Origin: Burkholderia sp. USMB20
Lineage (GTDB): Bacteria; Pseudomonadota; Gammaproteobacteria; Burkholderiales; Burkholderiaceae
DNA: 64,000 bases
Assembly: GCF_000949135.2 (NCBI RefSeq)
Contig: NZ_JTAN02000001.1
Coordinates: 124,001-188,000, forward strand
Direction of reading: 5' to 3'
Position 1 is the first letter of the stretch; each line of letters begins with the position of its first letter. Shown here one piece after another: positions 51,759 through 61,207 of this stretch. The notes beneath the pieces were generated by a model. The model ran no database searches, was not told the DNA's origin, and saw only the letters and a program-made list of their open reading frames with translations. The position numbers were made by a program, and so were the translations under genes.

Positions 51759-52064
51759 GGTGTCCTCTTGTCCCGTGTCGTTGTTGAAGCGCGCATCGTG
51801 GCACGGGGCCGGACCGGCACCAACCAAGCTTATTTCATGTGCATATTCCTCACTCCGATCGAATCTCAGGCGGAATCGGTATAACTCCCTGCTGTACAAC
51901 CGGGCAGAATCCAATGTCGCATCGGCACCACAGATTCGTAATATGACAAGCCTGTCACATTCATTACGTGGCCCGCCGATAAAGTTGCGACCGGTCCGTG
52001 AAAGCGCCCATAGAGAGCGCCGGAACCGCAACTGGACACGCCATTTATTCGCTCGGAGAATCCT
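51759..52064. other. Divergent promoter region, metQ-type gene and porin gene
   Basis: 306 bp, AT-richer than its neighbours. It contains the inverted repeat TGACA (51944-51948) / TGTCA (51953-51957) with a 4-nt spacer, a candidate regulator site for the porin. No gene. Confidence 0.5.
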
Positions 52065-53225
52065 TTGAACAAGAAACTGTTGACCATCGCCATCCTCGCA
52101 GCAACGGCTGGCACGGCGCACGCACAAAGCAGCGTGACCCTGTACGGTGTCATCGATGCCGGTATCAGCTACGTGAACCACAGCAAGACCGCGAACGGCG
52201 GCAGCGGCAAGCTGTTCAAGTACGACGACGGCGTGGCCCAGGGCAGCCGTTGGGGCCTGCGCGGCACCGAAGACCTCGGTGGCGGCCTGAAGGCGATCTT
52301 CGTGCTCGAAAACGGCTTCAACAGCGGCAACGGCACGATCGGCCAGGGCGGCGCGATCTTCGGCCGTCAAGCGTACGTCGGCCTGAGCCAGGCGCAATAC
52401 GGCACGGTCACGTTCGGCCGTCAGTACTCGTTCTCGACCGACATCCTCGGCTCGAACTACTCGACGGGCGGCAACACGGTCGCGGGTAACTACGCGTACC
52501 ACGTGAACGACGTCGACCAGCTCACGTCGAGCCGCATCAACAACTCGGTGAAGTTCCAGAGCGCGAACTACGCCGGCTTCACGTTCGGCGCGTTGTACGG
52601 CTTCTCGAACTCGACCGACTTCGCAGGCGCACCGTCGACCACGACGGGCACCACGACGACGGCCGGTTCGTCGCGCGCATACAGCTTCGGCCTGAACTAC
52701 GCGAACGGCCCGTTCGCGCTCGGCGCCGCTTACACGGACATCCGCTTCCCGAGCCAGTCGACGCCGGCATTCTCGACGTCGATCGCGAACATCGCGCTGA
52801 CGAACATCCGCGACCTGCGCACGTACGGCGTCGGTGGCCGCTACATCTTCGGCCCGGCAACGGCATGGCTGCTCTGGACGCGCACGCAGTTCACCCCGAT
52901 CGCGGCTGGCGCATCGGGCACGTTCTACAACGCGTATGAAGCAGGCGTGAAGTACGCGATCACGCCGGCCCTGTCGGCAGCCGTCGGCTACACGTACACG
53001 AACGCCACGCAAAGCGGCAACTCGGCACACTGGAACCAGGGCAACCTCGGCCTCGACTACGCACTCAGCAAGCGTACGGACGTGTACGCGCTGGTCATCG
53101 GCCAGAAGGCGTCTGGCAACAACGTGCAGGCGCAGATCGGCTCGAGCACGAGCTACTTCAGCACGTCGGGCAACGGTGCGACGAACCAGATCGCCGCGCG
53201 CGTCGGTATCCGTCACAAGTTCTAA
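52065..53225 (+). CDS. Gram-negative trimeric porin (Burkholderia OpcP/OmpC type)
   Basis: 386 aa. Signal peptide NKKLLTIAILAATAGTAHA, then SSVTLYGVIDAGISYVNHS. Typical repeats: GSRWGLRGTEDLGGGLKAIF, GRQAYVGLSQAQYGTVTFGR, and a C-terminal Phe (ARVGIRHKF) needed for outer-membrane assembly. 16-stranded beta-barrel, general diffusion channel. The start is a TTG at 52065 with GGAGAA upstream. A strong terminator follows at 53273. Confidence 0.95.
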   Translation: MNKKLLTIAILAATAGTAHAQSSVTLYGVIDAGISYVNHSKTANGGSGKLFKYDDGVAQGSRWGLRGTEDLGGGLKAIFVLENGFNSGNGTIGQGGAIFGRQAYVGLSQAQYGTVTFGRQYSFSTDILGSNYSTGGNTVAGNYAYHVNDVDQLTSSRINNSVKFQSANYAGFTFGALYGFSNSTDFAGAPSTTTGTTTTAGSSRAYSFGLNYANGPFALGAAYTDIRFPSQSTPAFSTSIANIALTNIRDLRTYGVGGRYIFGPATAWLLWTRTQFTPIAAGASGTFYNAYEAGVKYAITPALSAAVGYTYTNATQSGNSAHWNQGNLGLDYALSKRTDVYALVIGQKASGNNVQAQIGSSTSYFSTSGNGATNQIAARVGIRHKF

Positions 53226-53272
53226 AGCATCCGCTTAACTCGTCCGCTCATCGCGCGGATGACGACGGCACG

Positions 53273-53303
53273 AAGCGCCCCGCTCCATGCGGGGCGCTTT
53301 TTT
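53273..53303 (+). terminator. Rho-independent terminator after the porin gene
   Basis: Perfect 11-bp GC-rich stem AAGCGCCCCGC / GCGGGGCGCTT, 5-nt loop, then TTTTT. Confidence 0.93.
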
Positions 53304-53362
53304 ATGGGCTTTTAAGTTTCGCTTAATTCTGGGCTGAGAGGATGCTCTCACCCCCCCTGTTG

Positions 53363-53393
53363 GCCGCCTGAGCATCGGCGGCTTCTTTTTTTT
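53363..53393 (+). terminator. Second terminator-like hairpin
   Basis: GCCGCC (53363-53368) / GGCGGC (53377-53382), 8-nt loop, then TTCTTTTTTTT. It lies 60 bp after the first terminator; a backup for the highly expressed porin is plausible. Confidence 0.65.
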
Positions 53394-53448
53394 GAGACCC
53401 ACTACGGCACCGCCATCAACTGCCCGCAAGACAGGATCGGAGGCCAAG

Positions 53449-53709
53449 ATGATCGAAGATACCGTTTTCAGCCATCTGCACGCGATTCTGACGCGTCAGC
53501 ATTCGCTACCGGTCCAGAGCTGCCGCGTGTCGGTGGCGATGCAGCGCCCGTGGGGCCGCCCGTACCGGCTCGTCGAATGGACGATGCATCTCGACGCGCC
53601 CGCGCGGCGCCAGATCGTGCCGGCCGAATCGACCGACGAAGAGATCGCCGAGGTCGTCGCGTCGCACGTGCCGGGCCGCCTGTACGGCGACGGCCAGCTG
53701 CAGTTCTGA
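53449..53709 (+). CDS. Small hypothetical protein
   Basis: 86 aa, soluble, starting MIEDTVFSHLHAILTRQHSL and containing PWGRPYRLVEWTMHLDAPAR and IAEVVASHVPGRLYGDGQL. Codon use and composition are protein-like. AGGCCAAG precedes the ATG. No family recognised. Confidence 0.65.
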   Translation: MIEDTVFSHLHAILTRQHSLPVQSCRVSVAMQRPWGRPYRLVEWTMHLDAPARRQIVPAESTDEEIAEVVASHVPGRLYGDGQLQF

Positions 53710-53853
53710 CTTCCCCTCGTTACGCCTGGTTACGCCTCGCTACCCGTCACTGCCCGCAGCGCGGCCGGCCCGCACGCATCGTGCGGCACTCGGTCTCGTT
53801 TGACGCGGCAACGAAGTCTGCTACGCTGCGCGTTTTCGTCCACGCACCATACG

Positions 53854-54237
53854 ATGGAAAACGCATTCAACGAACGCGGCGTGATGGTCACGCGCAACGG
53901 CCTGTCGGCCGCCGGGCAGGTCTTCCCGCTGCGTGACATCCGCAACGTCGACGTCGTCAAGATCCCGAAGAATCGCCTCGTGCCGTCGCTGATCTCGCTG
54001 ATCGGCGTGGTCGCCGCCATCGCCGGCGGCATCGGCGGATCGAGCGCCGCGCTGGTCGTCGGCGTGATGCTCGCCGTCGTCGGCTATCTCGCCTGGACCA
54101 CGCAGGACATCACGTACCGGCTGATGGTCGAGATGCCCGACGGCAAGCGCGAAGCGCTGTCGAGCGTCGACGCCGAATTCGTCGAACGCGTCGCGCAGGT
54201 CGTGCGCGACGCACGGACGGCGACGGCCGCCGGCTGA
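53854..54237 (+). CDS. DUF6232-family membrane protein
   Basis: 127 aa. The first ~45 residues form a small beta domain (FNERGVMVTRNGLSAAGQVF, then PLRDIRNVDVVKIPKNRL). Two adjoining hydrophobic segments follow (LISLIGVVAAIAGGIGG and AALVVGVMLAVVGYLAW), then a cytoplasmic tail. This is the DUF6232 arrangement. Function unknown. Confidence 0.78.
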   Translation: MENAFNERGVMVTRNGLSAAGQVFPLRDIRNVDVVKIPKNRLVPSLISLIGVVAAIAGGIGGSSAALVVGVMLAVVGYLAWTTQDITYRLMVEMPDGKREALSSVDAEFVERVAQVVRDARTATAAG

Positions 54238-54308
54238 TTTCCACTGCGCGCGCCGACCACCTACTATGAAATGAGCGGCACGCCGCCGCGTCGTTCGAGG
54301 AGGTCGGC

Positions 54309-54536
54309 ATGAACCCCCAATCGCTGTCCGGCATGCTGCGCGCGCAGGAACTGCTGCTCGTCACGATGATCCGCGCGCTGCCGCCCGACGCACGCAGCGC
54401 GCTCGTCGACCTCTACGCCGAGCAGCTCGCGTTCGCCGAACAGGCCGGCTTCGAGGGCCACGGCGATCGCGCGACGCACGACGCGTACATCGCGCATGCG
54501 CGCAACCTGTTGATTCGCCTCGAATCGCTCGCATAG
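54309..54536 (+). CDS. Small hypothetical protein
   Basis: 75 aa, helical, with no membrane segment: MNPQSLSGMLRAQELLLVTM, then IRALPPDARSALVDLYAEQL. An excellent ribosome site (GAGGAGG) sits 7 nt before the ATG. Unrecognised. It may form a small operon with the DUF6232 gene. Confidence 0.68.
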   Translation: MNPQSLSGMLRAQELLLVTMIRALPPDARSALVDLYAEQLAFAEQAGFEGHGDRATHDAYIAHARNLLIRLESLA

Positions 54537-54659
54537 GGCCTCTGCTCACACGCCTATAACGGGCCCGCGCCGGCCCGCTTCTCCCGAATCTGCCCCTGCG
54601 CGGCGCGTCCGGTCCGCGCCGGCGGCGCACGTCCGTAGACCCAGCTTTACGTTCTTGTA

Positions 54660-54678
54660 TTGATAATAATTCTCATTT
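54660..54678. promoter_or_regulatory. Fur box of the heme-uptake operon
   Basis: TTGATAATAATTCTCATTT matches the Fur consensus GATAATGATAATCATTATC at most positions, about 130 bp before hmuR. It predicts iron repression of the operon. Confidence 0.82.
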
Positions 54679-54805
54679 ACACTGAACGAATCCTCAATTT
54701 CCTTTCAATTCGCCGTTCGCCGCCTGCCGCGCGCGAACGGGCCAGCCAGGTGAACGCGTCACCCAGCCAGCCTTCGGGCTAGTCATCGTCAATGGGAGAC
54801 CACCT

Positions 54806-57082
54806 GTGCATTGCTATCCGCTGGCGCGGCGGCCGATCTGTGCCGCGCTGTTCGGCGCGTTCGGCCTGTCCGCCGCCCCGGCTTATGCCGATCCGTCGCC
54901 GCAAGGCGCCAACCCTTCATCTGCCGTGCTGACCAGCGCCGCCGCATCTACGCGCGGCAATGCGGCGCTGCTCGACCCCGTCACCGTCACGGCCACCCGC
55001 ACCGCCACCGCTGCGAGCCGCACGGCCGCGTCCGTGTCGGTGATCACCGACGACGATCTCGACGAACAGCAGGCCACCAACATCAAGGACGCGCTGCGCT
55101 ACGAGCCGGGCGTCACGGTGCGCCGCACCGCGTACCGCCCCGGCAGCGCCGCGCTCGGCGGCGGCCGCGACGGCGATTCGAGCATCAACATCCGCGGCCT
55201 CGAAGGCAATCGCGTGCTGCTGATGGAAGACGGCATCCGCCTGCCGAACGCGCTCTCGTTCGGGCCGCTCGAAGCCGGCCGGGGCGACTACGCGGATCTC
55301 GACATGCTCAAGCGCATCGAGATCCTGCGCGGGCCGGCGTCGGCGCTGTACGGCAGCGACGGGCTGACCGGCGCGGTGAACTTCATCACGAAGGATCCGC
55401 GCGACCTGCTGTCGATCTACGGCAGACCCACCTACTTCTCGCTCCGGCCGGGTTACGACTCGGCCGACCGCAGCGTCGGCGCGACGGTGTCGGCCGCGGG
55501 CGGCAACGACCGCGTGCAGGGGATGATCGTCGCCGACGGCCGCCGCGGCCACGAAGTCGATACGCGCGGCGGCAACAACTCGGCGAGCACGCTGCGCACG
55601 ACGTCGAACCCGCAGGACGTCTATTCGGAATCGCTGCTCGGCAAGCTCGTGCTGACACCCACCGCGCGCGACACGATCAAATTCACCGCGGAAACCGTGC
55701 AGCGCCGCGTGAGCACCGACGTGCTGTCGGCAATCAACCCGCCTGGCACACTCGGGCTCACGACGCACGACCGGCTCGAGCGCAACCGCTTCAGCATCGA
55801 CTACGACTTCCGCGACGACGCATTCCGCTGGTTTCAGAACGCACACGTTCAGTTCTACTACCAGGATGCGAAGCAGGATCAATACGCGTTCGAGACGCGC
55901 GGCGCGCCGCTGAAATCGCGCTCGCGCGACAACCAGTACAAGGAGCGCACGTTCGGCGGCGCCGCGTTCGCCGAAAGCGGCTTCTCGACGGGCCCGCTCG
56001 CGCACAAGCTGCTGTATGGCGTCGACGGCAGCCTGTCGCGCGTGACGAACCTGCGCGACGGCACGGTGCCGGGCGTCGGCGAAGCATTCCCGAACAAGGC
56101 GTTTCCCGATACCGACTACACGCTGTTCGGCGCATTCGTGCAGGACCAGGTCGGCTATGGCCGCCTGCTCGTCACGCCGGGGCTGCGCTTCGACACGTAC
56201 CGGTTGAGCCCGACGCGCAACGATCCGCTGTTCACCGGCACCGCGGTGTCGACGAGCGCGAACGAGGTGTCGCCGCGCGTCGCGGTGCTCTACGAGATCA
56301 CGCCCGCGCTGATTCCGTATGCACAGTACGCGCACGGCTTCCGCGCGCCGACGCCCGACCAGGTGAACAGCAGCTTCTCGAACCCGGTGTACGGCTACAC
56401 GTCGATCGGCAATCCGAACCTGAAGCCCGAAACCAGCGACACGTTCGAAGCCGGCCTGCGCGGCAAGGCCGGCACCGGCTACGGCGTGGTGCGCTACAGC
56501 GCGGCCGCGTTCACGGGCCGCTACCGCAACTTCATCGCGCGCACGACGATCGCGGGCAGCGGCCGGCCGACCGACCCGTTCGTGTTCCAGTACGTGAACT
56601 TCGCCGACGCGCGCATCCACGGCCTCGAAGGCCGCGCCGAATGGATCATGCCGAACGGCATCACGCTGAAGACCGCGATGGCGTTCACGAAGGGCTCGAC
56701 ACGGAACGACGGCGCGGCGAGCCAGCCTCTGAACACGGTCAATCCGTTCTCGGCGGTGTTCGGCGTGCGCTACGAACCCGGCGAACGCTGGTTCGTGCAG
56801 ACCGACCTGCTGTTCCAGGCCGCGAAACGCGACAAGGACATCGACAAGTCCGACTGCTCGAACAAGGCGTGCTTCGCGCCGCCGTCGTCGTTCGTCGTCG
56901 ACCTGCGCGGCGGCTACCGCTTCAACAAGCATGTGAGCGCGACGATCGGCATCCGCAACCTGTTCGACCGCAAATACTGGAACTGGTCGGACGTGCGCGG
57001 CATCGCCGCCGATTCGCAGGTGCTCGACGCGTATACGTCGTCCGGCCGCACCGTCGCCGTCAGCATGAAAGTGGATTTCTGA
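54806..57082 (+). CDS. hmuR: TonB-dependent heme/hemoglobin receptor
   Basis: 758 aa outer-membrane receptor. Signal peptide (AALFGAFGLSAAPAYA), TonB box region DPVTVTATRTA (about 57-67), a plug domain with LRYEPGVTVRRTAYRPGSAA, then GLEGNRVLLMEDGIRLPNAL and RGPASALYGSDGLTGAVNF, then a 22-strand barrel. The HmuR/BhuR hallmarks FRAP (about 512-515) and NPNL (about 536-539) are present, and the chain ends in Phe. A GTG start with GGGAGA upstream. Fur box in front. First gene of a five-gene heme operon. Confidence 0.93.
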   Translation: MHCYPLARRPICAALFGAFGLSAAPAYADPSPQGANPSSAVLTSAAASTRGNAALLDPVTVTATRTATAASRTAASVSVITDDDLDEQQATNIKDALRYEPGVTVRRTAYRPGSAALGGGRDGDSSINIRGLEGNRVLLMEDGIRLPNALSFGPLEAGRGDYADLDMLKRIEILRGPASALYGSDGLTGAVNFITKDPRDLLSIYGRPTYFSLRPGYDSADRSVGATVSAAGGNDRVQGMIVADGRRGHEVDTRGGNNSASTLRTTSNPQDVYSESLLGKLVLTPTARDTIKFTAETVQRRVSTDVLSAINPPGTLGLTTHDRLERNRFSIDYDFRDDAFRWFQNAHVQFYYQDAKQDQYAFETRGAPLKSRSRDNQYKERTFGGAAFAESGFSTGPLAHKLLYGVDGSLSRVTNLRDGTVPGVGEAFPNKAFPDTDYTLFGAFVQDQVGYGRLLVTPGLRFDTYRLSPTRNDPLFTGTAVSTSANEVSPRVAVLYEITPALIPYAQYAHGFRAPTPDQVNSSFSNPVYGYTSIGNPNLKPETSDTFEAGLRGKAGTGYGVVRYSAAAFTGRYRNFIARTTIAGSGRPTDPFVFQYVNFADARIHGLEGRAEWIMPNGITLKTAMAFTKGSTRNDGAASQPLNTVNPFSAVFGVRYEPGERWFVQTDLLFQAAKRDKDIDKSDCSNKACFAPPSSFVVDLRGGYRFNKHVSATIGIRNLFDRKYWNWSDVRGIAADSQVLDAYTSSGRTVAVSMKVDF

Positions 57083-57131
57083 TGCGCGCGATCGCGCGTT
57101 CCTGCCCAACCGTTACTTGAAGGAATCCGAC

Positions 57132-58223
57132 ATGATGCATTCCGCCCTTCCCGGCCAGCCGGCCACGCCGGCCCGCGCGTCCGCCGCGTTGCGCGACGCA
57201 TTCGTCAAGCTCAAGGCCGAGCGCCAGCTGCGCAACCGCGACGTCGCGCAGGCGCTCGGCGTCAGCGAAGGCGAGGCGCTCGCCGCGTTCGTCGGCGAGC
57301 ACGTGGTGCGGCTCGACGCGCGCTTTCCGGCGATGTTCGAGGAAATGCCGCGCCTCGGCCGCGTGATGGCGCTCACGCGCAACGACACGGCCGTCCACGA
57401 GAAGGACGGCGAATATGCGCAGATGAGCCACGACGGCCCGGTCGGCCTCGCGCTCGGCGACATCGACCTGCGCATCTTCTACCGTCACTGGGCGTCCGCG
57501 TTCGCGGTGCACGACGAGACCGCGCACGGTCCGCTGAAGAGTTTGCAGTTCTTCGACGCGCAGGGTCATGCGATCCACAAGGTCTACCTGCGCGCGCACA
57601 GCGATCACGCGGCGTACGACGCGTTCGTCGAACGCTGGCGCGCGACGTCGCAGGAGCCGGGGCTCGACGTCGTGCCCGCCGCACCGAAAACGCCCGAGCG
57701 TGCCGATACCGGGATCGACGTCGCGGGCTTTCGCGCCGCGTGGGACGCGATGACCGACACGCACCAGTTCTTCGGCATCACGCAGCGCTTCGGCGTGAGC
57801 CGCATGCAGGCGCTGCGCCTCGCCGATCCGCGGTACGCGTATCCGGTCGAGGCGACGCGCGCGCTGCGTCACGTGCTCGAACGGGCCGCGGGCAGCGGCC
57901 AGCCGATCATGGTGTTCGTCGGCAATGCAGGGATGATCCAGATCCACACGGGCCCCGTCGCGAACGTGCGCGAGGTCGGCGCATGGATCAACGTGCTCGA
58001 CCCGGGCTTCAACCTGCACGTGCGCGAGGACCTGATCGCCGCCGCGTGGGTCGTGAAGAAGCCGACGAGCGACGGCATCGTCACGTCGCTGGAGCTGTTC
58101 GACCGGCAGGGCGACCATGTCGCGCTGCTGTTCGGCGAACGCAAACCCGGCAAGGTCGAACGCGACGACTGGCGCGCGCTCGTCGCGACGCTGCCGTCGG
58201 CGGCGCGCGGAGACGCGCGGTGA
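57132..58223 (+). CDS. hmuS: Heme-degrading/trafficking factor HmuS
   Basis: 363 aa, with two HemS-like repeats (about 10-185 and 205-360), cytoplasmic. It receives heme from the transporter and stores or degrades it. Patterns: VRLDARFPAMFEEMPRLGRV, ALTRNDTAVHEKDGEY, WRATSQEPG, and the second-half GNAGMIQIHTGPVANVREVG followed by WINVLDPGFNLHVRED. It starts 49 bp after hmuR, and its stop overlaps hmuT (GTGA). Confidence 0.92.
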   Translation: MMHSALPGQPATPARASAALRDAFVKLKAERQLRNRDVAQALGVSEGEALAAFVGEHVVRLDARFPAMFEEMPRLGRVMALTRNDTAVHEKDGEYAQMSHDGPVGLALGDIDLRIFYRHWASAFAVHDETAHGPLKSLQFFDAQGHAIHKVYLRAHSDHAAYDAFVERWRATSQEPGLDVVPAAPKTPERADTGIDVAGFRAAWDAMTDTHQFFGITQRFGVSRMQALRLADPRYAYPVEATRALRHVLERAAGSGQPIMVFVGNAGMIQIHTGPVANVREVGAWINVLDPGFNLHVREDLIAAAWVVKKPTSDGIVTSLELFDRQGDHVALLFGERKPGKVERDDWRALVATLPSAARGDAR

Positions 58224-59128
58224 GCGCGCGATCGTTCCAGCCGCGACGCCGCGTCGTGCTCGCGAGCGCGGTGGCCGGTGCGCTCGCAGGCGCGCTGCCG
58301 GGCCGCGCGCGCCCGCAAGCCGCGCAGAAGCGCATCGTCGTGATCGGCGGCGCGCTCGCGGAAACCGCGTTCGCGCTCGGCGGCGCCGACGCGCGCGGTT
58401 ACCGGCTCGTCGGCACCGACACGACCTGCACGTACCCGGACGCCGCGAAGCGCCTGCCGAAGGTCGGCTACCAGCGCGCGCTGTCGGCCGAGGGGCTGCT
58501 GTCGCTACGGCCCGATCTCGTGCTCGCGTCGGCGGAGGCCGGCCCGCCCGCCGCGATCGCGCAGGTGAGAAGCGCGTGTGTCGCGGTCACGACGTTCGAC
58601 GAGCGGCACGACGTCGATTCGGTGCGCGCGAAGATCACCGGCGTCGCGCGGGCGCTCGGCGTGCGCGACGCGGGCACCGCGCTGCTGCAACGCTTCGATC
58701 GCGACTGGCAGGCCGCGCGCGACGCGGTCGCCGCGCGCGTGCCGGACGGCGCGCAGCCGCCGCGCGTGCTGTTCGTGCTGAACCATACCGGCAACCAGGC
58801 ACTCGTCGCCGGCCAGCGCACGGCCGCCGACGCGATGCTCCGCTACGCGGGCGCGCGCAATGCGATGCAGGGTTTCGATCACTACAAGCCGCTGACGACC
58901 GAGGCGCTGGCCGCCTCCGCCCCCGACATCGTGCTGATCTCCGACGAAGGACTCGCGGCGGTCGGCGGACGCGCCGCGCTGCTCGCCGCGCCCGGCTTCG
59001 GCGCGACGCCGGCCGGCCGCGCGCGGCGCGTCGTGTCGCTCGATGCGCTGTTCCTGCTCGGCTTCGGTCCGCGCCTGCCGCTCGCCGTCACGACCCTGCA
59101 CCGGCGCCTGTCGGATGCGCTCGCCTGA
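58220..59128 (+). CDS. hmuT: Periplasmic heme-binding protein HmuT
   Basis: 302 aa from the GTG at 58220, overlapping hmuS by 4 bp. A leader with twin arginines (FQPRRRVVLASAVAGALAGA) suggests Sec or Tat export. Cluster A-2 binding-protein fold: RIVVIGGALAETAFALGGAD, GTDTTCTYPDAAKRLPKVGY and SLRPDLVLASAEAGPP. It delivers heme to HmuUV. Confidence 0.9.
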   Translation: MSARSFQPRRRVVLASAVAGALAGALPGRARPQAAQKRIVVIGGALAETAFALGGADARGYRLVGTDTTCTYPDAAKRLPKVGYQRALSAEGLLSLRPDLVLASAEAGPPAAIAQVRSACVAVTTFDERHDVDSVRAKITGVARALGVRDAGTALLQRFDRDWQAARDAVAARVPDGAQPPRVLFVLNHTGNQALVAGQRTAADAMLRYAGARNAMQGFDHYKPLTTEALAASAPDIVLISDEGLAAVGGRAALLAAPGFGATPAGRARRVVSLDALFLLGFGPRLPLAVTTLHRRLSDALA

Positions 59129-59143
59129 TTCCGGAGCGTCCCG

Positions 59144-60223
59144 ATGCCTGTTCATGCTTCGCCTTTCCCCGCGCGGTCACACGTATCGCGTGCCGGCGCC
59201 GCGCGCGTCGGCGCGTCGCGCCGCCTCGTACCATTCGCGCTGGCCGCGCTCGTGTGTGTCATGTCCGTCATCGCGCTGTGCGTGGGCGCGTACCGCATTC
59301 CGTTCGCCGAGGCCTGGGCCGCGCTGAGCGGCGACCCGGCCGCCCGGCAGGCAGGCGCGGTGCTGTTCGACATCCGCGCGCCGCGCGTCGTGCTCGCGCT
59401 GCTGGTCGGCGGCGGCTTCGGCGCGGCCGGCGCCGCGATGCAGGCACTGTTCCGCAATCCGCTCGCCGACCCGGGGCTCGTCGGCGTGTCGAGCGGCGCG
59501 GCGCTCGGCGCAACGACGACGATCGTGCTCGGCCCCGCGCTGTTCGCCGCGCACGCGAGCGCGGCCGTGCTGCCCGTCGCCGCGTTCGCCGGCGCGCTCG
59601 CGGTCGCGGCGCTCGTCTACCGGCTCGCCGCGTCGCGCGGCCGGCTCGCGCTGCCGCTGCTGCTGCTCGCCGGCATCGCGATCAACGCGCTGGTCGGCGC
59701 GGCGATCGGCCTGCTCACGTTCGTCGCCGACGACGCGCAGTTGCGTTCGCTGACGTTCTGGAGCCTCGGCAGCCTCGGCGGCGCGCAATGGTCCGCGCTG
59801 GCGGCCGTCGCGCCGTGCGTCGCGATCGGCTGCGTGCTGCTCGCGCGCGACCGTGACGCGCTCAACGCATTGCAGCTCGGCGAAACCGAGGCGCTGCACC
59901 TCGGCGTGCCCGTGCAGCGGCTCAAGCGGCGCGTGCTCGTCGCGGTCGCGCTCGCGGTCGGCGCGCTCGTGTCGTGCGCGGGCATCATCGGTTTCATCGG
60001 CCTCGTCGCGCCGCACTGCGTGCGCCTCGCGTGCGGCCCCGACCAGCGCGTCGTGCTGCCCGGCGCCGCATTGCTCGGCGCGCTGCTGACGCTCGCCGCC
60101 GATCTCGCCGCGCGCACCGTCGCCGCACCCGCCGAGATTCCGCTCGGCGTGCTCACCGCATTGCTCGGCGCGCCGTTCTTTCTCGCGCTGCTGTGGAAAA
60201 GCCGCGGCGCGCTCGGCGGCTGA
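59144..60223 (+). CDS. hmuU: Heme ABC transporter permease HmuU
   Basis: 359 aa, FecCD/BtuC-type permease with about ten membrane helices. Hallmarks: [60 protein letters not shown] and the C-terminal [20 protein letters not shown]. It lies 15 bp after hmuT. Confidence 0.94.
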   Translation: MPVHASPFPARSHVSRAGAARVGASRRLVPFALAALVCVMSVIALCVGAYRIPFAEAWAALSGDPAARQAGAVLFDIRAPRVVLALLVGGGFGAAGAAMQALFRNPLADPGLVGVSSGAALGATTTIVLGPALFAAHASAAVLPVAAFAGALAVAALVYRLAASRGRLALPLLLLAGIAINALVGAAIGLLTFVADDAQLRSLTFWSLGSLGGAQWSALAAVAPCVAIGCVLLARDRDALNALQLGETEALHLGVPVQRLKRRVLVAVALAVGALVSCAGIIGFIGLVAPHCVRLACGPDQRVVLPGAALLGALLTLAADLAARTVAAPAEIPLGVLTALLGAPFFLALLWKSRGALGG

Positions 60224-60240
60224 TCCTTCATGCACCCATC

Positions 60241-61068
60241 ATGCTGACTGCCCATCATCTCGACGTCGCCCGCCGGCACCGCGCCGTTCTGCACGACCTG
60301 TCGCTGTCGATCGAACCCGGCCGCGTGACCGCGCTGCTCGGTCGCAACGGCGCGGGCAAGAGCACGCTGCTGAAGACCCTGGCGGGCGAACTGACCGGCA
60401 GCGTCGCGCCGAACGGCGTGCGCGTGACCGGCGACATCACGCTGAACGGCGAGCCGCTCGCGCACATCGACGCGGCGCGGCTCGCGTGCCTGCGCGCCGT
60501 GCTGCCGCAGGCCGCGCAGCCGGCGTTTCCGTTCAGCGTCGACGAAACCGTGCTGCTCGGCCGCTATCCGCATGCGCGGCGCGGCGGCGCGCGGCACGTG
60601 ATCGCGCATCGCGATCGCGACATCGCGTGGCAGGCGCTCGAACGCGCGGGCGCCGACGCGCTCGTCGGCCGCGACGTGACGACGCTGTCGGGCGGCGAGC
60701 TCGCACGCGTGCAGTTCGCGCGTGTGCTCGCGCAGTTGTGGCCGGACGACGACGCGGAACCGGACCCGCGCTACCTGCTGCTCGACGAACCGACCGCCGC
60801 GCTCGATCTCGCGCACCAGCACCGGCTGCTCGATACCGTGCGCACGGTCGCGCGCGAGTGGCGGCTCGGCGTGCTCGCGATCGTCCACGATCCGAACCTC
60901 GCCGCGCGGCACGCGGATACGATCGCGATGCTCGCGGACGGCACGATCGTCGCGCAGGGTGCGCCGCGCGACGTGATGACGCCCGGCCATATTGCGCAGT
61001 GCTACGGATTCGCCGTGAGGATGGTGGAAACGGGCGACGGGGCGCCGCCGCTCATGGTGCCGGCGTAG
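60241..61068 (+). CDS. hmuV: Heme ABC transporter ATPase HmuV
   Basis: 275 aa. Walker [10 protein letters not shown], signature [13 protein letters not shown], Walker [13 protein letters not shown] and the H-loop IVHDPNLAA are intact. It powers heme import through HmuU. It starts 17 bp after hmuU. Its last 27 codons are repeated immediately downstream (see the repeat entry), so the C-terminus may have changed recently. Confidence 0.93.
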   Translation: MLTAHHLDVARRHRAVLHDLSLSIEPGRVTALLGRNGAGKSTLLKTLAGELTGSVAPNGVRVTGDITLNGEPLAHIDAARLACLRAVLPQAAQPAFPFSVDETVLLGRYPHARRGGARHVIAHRDRDIAWQALERAGADALVGRDVTTLSGGELARVQFARVLAQLWPDDDAEPDPRYLLLDEPTAALDLAHQHRLLDTVRTVAREWRLGVLAIVHDPNLAARHADTIAMLADGTIVAQGAPRDVMTPGHIAQCYGFAVRMVETGDGAPPLMVPA

Positions 61069-61170
61069 AACACGTCGTCCGTCCATATCGCGCAGTGCTA
61101 CGGGTCCGCCGTGAGGGTGGTGGAAACGGGTGACGGGGCGCCGCCGCTCATGGTGCCGGCGTAGAACACG
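60987..61170. repeat. Tandem duplication of the hmuV 3' end (88 bp, 96-bp period)
   Basis: Copy 1 (60987-61074) includes the last 27 codons and the stop of hmuV. Copy 2 (61083-61170) repeats it with 5 substitutions. The period is a multiple of three, so without the first stop the protein would simply run on. Confidence 0.9.
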
Positions 61171-61207
61171 CGTATCGTCGCGTCCGTGCGGCACCCTCGC
61201 TCAACGC

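Noticed and set aside
51941-51960. Possible PhoB box before the porin
   Set aside because: Only one CTGTCAC half is present; the second half does not match, so phosphate control is not supported.
51759-53216. N-terminal extension of the metQ-type frame running antisense through the porin
   Set aside because: The signal peptide and ribosome site place the start at 51758; the extension is the porin's complement.
54917-57109. 730-codon open frame antisense to hmuR
   Set aside because: Arg/Ala/Val-rich shadow translation caused by high GC; the plus strand encodes a complete TonB receptor.
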